From Pseudomonas sp. A-1 (GTDB taxonomy: Bacteria > Pseudomonadota > Gammaproteobacteria > Pseudomonadales > Pseudomonadaceae), in the NCBI RefSeq assembly GCF_004801855.1, contig NZ_SSTC01000014.1, forward strand, positions 1 to 64,000: a DNA stretch of 64,000 nucleotides, read 5' to 3'. Position 1 is the stretch's first letter. Each line of letters starts with the position of its first letter. Under the pieces are notes generated by a model, which worked only from the letters and a program-made list of their open reading frames with translations, was not told the DNA's origin and made no database searches. A program made the translations under genes and the position numbers. Shown piece after piece: positions 63,289 through 64,000 of this stretch.

Positions 63289-64000
63289 ATGTCCCATTTA
63301 CCGGCCCCCAGCCATGTCAGCGCCGGCCTGATCGCCGTGCTGGTCGGCTTCACCAGTTCGGCGGTGATCATCTTCCAGGCCGCCGCCGCGGCCGGCACCG
63401 ACGCCGCCCAGGTCAGCTCCTGGCTGTGGGCGCTGTGCCTGGGCTGCGGCCTGACCAGCATCGGCCTGTCGCTGCGCTACCGCGCGCCGGTGCTCACTGC
63501 CTGGTCGACCCCCGGCGCCGCCCTGCTGGCCGGCAGCCTGGGCGGCTTGGGCATGGGCGAGGCGGTCGGCGCCTTCCTGTTCAGCGCCGCGCTGATCACC
63601 CTGAGCGGCGTCACCGGGCTATTCGCCCGGCTGATGCAGCGCATCCCCCAGGCGCTGGCGGCGGCCATGCTGGCCGGCGTGCTGCTGCGTTTCGGTCTCG
63701 AGCTGTTCGGCGCCTTCGAGCAGCAGGCGCTGCTGGTCGGCAGCCTGTTCCTCGCCTACCTCGCCGGCAAGCGCCTGCTGCCGCGCTACACGATCCTGCT
63801 GGTGCTGCTGCTCGGCATCGGCCTGGCCTGGCGGCTCGGCCTGCTGCACTGGCAGGCGGTCGAGCTGGCCGTGGCGGTGCCGCAGTTCGTCCGCCCCGAG
63901 TTCTCCTGGGCGGCGCTGGTCGGCGTCGGCATCCCGCTGTTCGTGGTGACCATGGCCTCGCAGAACCTGCCCGGCGTGGCGGTGCTGCGCACCTCGGGCT
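63289..64000 (+). CDS. BenE/YdcO family transporter (3' end outside window)
   Basis: The frame from ATG 63289 is open to the end of the window (237 residues seen; the family is about 390-400 long). GAGGA lies at correct spacing upstream. Several membrane helices follow: LIAVLVGFTSSAVIIFQAA, then GCGLTSIGLSLRYRAPVLTAWSTPGAALL, which contains the conserved AWSTPGAALL motif of BenE/nucleobase-symporter-like proteins. The family name comes from benzoate/H+ symport in Acinetobacter, but the SutR-like regulator suggests this copy is YdcO-like and that its substrate may be another small anion. Confidence 0.9.
   Translation, partial: MSHLPAPSHVSAGLIAVLVGFTSSAVIIFQAAAAAGTDAAQVSSWLWALCLGCGLTSIGLSLRYRAPVLTAWSTPGAALLAGSLGGLGMGEAVGAFLFSAALITLSGVTGLFARLMQRIPQALAAAMLAGVLLRFGLELFGAFEQQALLVGSLFLAYLAGKRLLPRYTILLVLLLGIGLAWRLGLLHWQAVELAVAVPQFVRPEFSWAALVGVGIPLFVVTMASQNLPGVAVLRTSG

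Noticed and set aside
63289-64000. Direct call of a benzoate transporter
   Set aside because: Family membership is clear, but no benzoate catabolic genes are nearby and the regulator is SutR-like, so the substrate is left open.

Overview
The window is a continuous stretch of gamma-proteobacterial core chromosome with high GC content. Gene content, protein sequences and gene order point to Pseudomonas sensu lato (Pseudomonas/Azotobacter group). The order ETF-QO ... tatD-pilZ-holB-tmk-mltG-pabC-fabF-acpP-fabG-fabD-plsX-rpmF-yceD / maf / sohB-HAD-rluC / rne / murB-ptp-kdsB-trm112-lpxK-exbD-exbB / comEC / lolD-lolC / sth / nqrM-apbE-nqrF..A / gap / mfd / MTIP-nagZ / psrA / lexA / topA / fadBA / uup / slt follows, as I recall it, the PA2953-PA3020 segment of P. 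aeruginosa PAO1. I saw no prophage, transposon, CRISPR array, rRNA or tRNA.

Layout. 1-2.6 kb: end of ETF-ubiquinone oxidoreductase, a DUF1285 gene, a class V aminotransferase, and an intergenic small RNA that I identify as RgsA. 2.6-12.7 kb (minus strand): one long fatty-acid, lipid and cell-envelope block (yceD-rpmF-plsX, fabD-fabG, acpP, fabF-pabC-mltG-tmk-holB-pilZ-tatD). 12.7-19.7 kb: maf, sohB-HAD phosphatase-rluC, and divergent rne, whose C-terminal half contains 18 copies of a hexapeptide. 19.7-24.3 kb: murB-ptp-kdsB-trm112-lpxK-exbD-exbB, a translationally coupled envelope operon. 24.3-31.6 kb: comEC, a DUF2062 gene, lolD with one lol permease, a glycerophosphodiester phosphodiesterase, and sth. 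31.7-38.9 kb: the complete Na+-NQR operon nqrABCDEF-apbE-nqrM. 39-47 kb: an N-terminally extended GAPDH, mfd, csiV, methylthioinosine phosphorylase, nagZ and a signal-less YkuD protein. 47-52.7 kb: divergent psrA/lexA with clear operators, two small conserved genes, topA and a DUF1653 gene. 52.7-64 kb: fadBA, a Usp protein, a conserved cysteine-rich unknown, uup, slt, a MOSC protein, and a SutR-like XRE-cupin regulator divergent from a BenE-family transporter that runs off the end.

How it works together. The strongest regulatory thread is fatty acid metabolism: psrA (long-chain fatty acid sensor), fadBA (beta-oxidation), fabD/fabG/acpP/fabF/plsX (synthesis), and RgsA. The exposed seed of RgsA is complementary, with one bulge, to the Shine-Dalgarno region of acpP in the same window. 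The second thread is the envelope: lipid A precursors, MurB, MltG, Slt, NagZ, a putative cytoplasmic L,D-carboxypeptidase and Lol.

Most genes are ordinary and well conserved. The points worth a second look are RNA and regulatory features (RgsA and its acpP pairing, probably leaderless yceD and rluC messages, the rne leader, tandem LexA boxes, twin palindromes upstream of benE), differences from the PAO1 order (no sulA after lexA, no second lol permease beside lolD), and the SutR-like/BenE/MOSC cluster. I found no obviously new large system.
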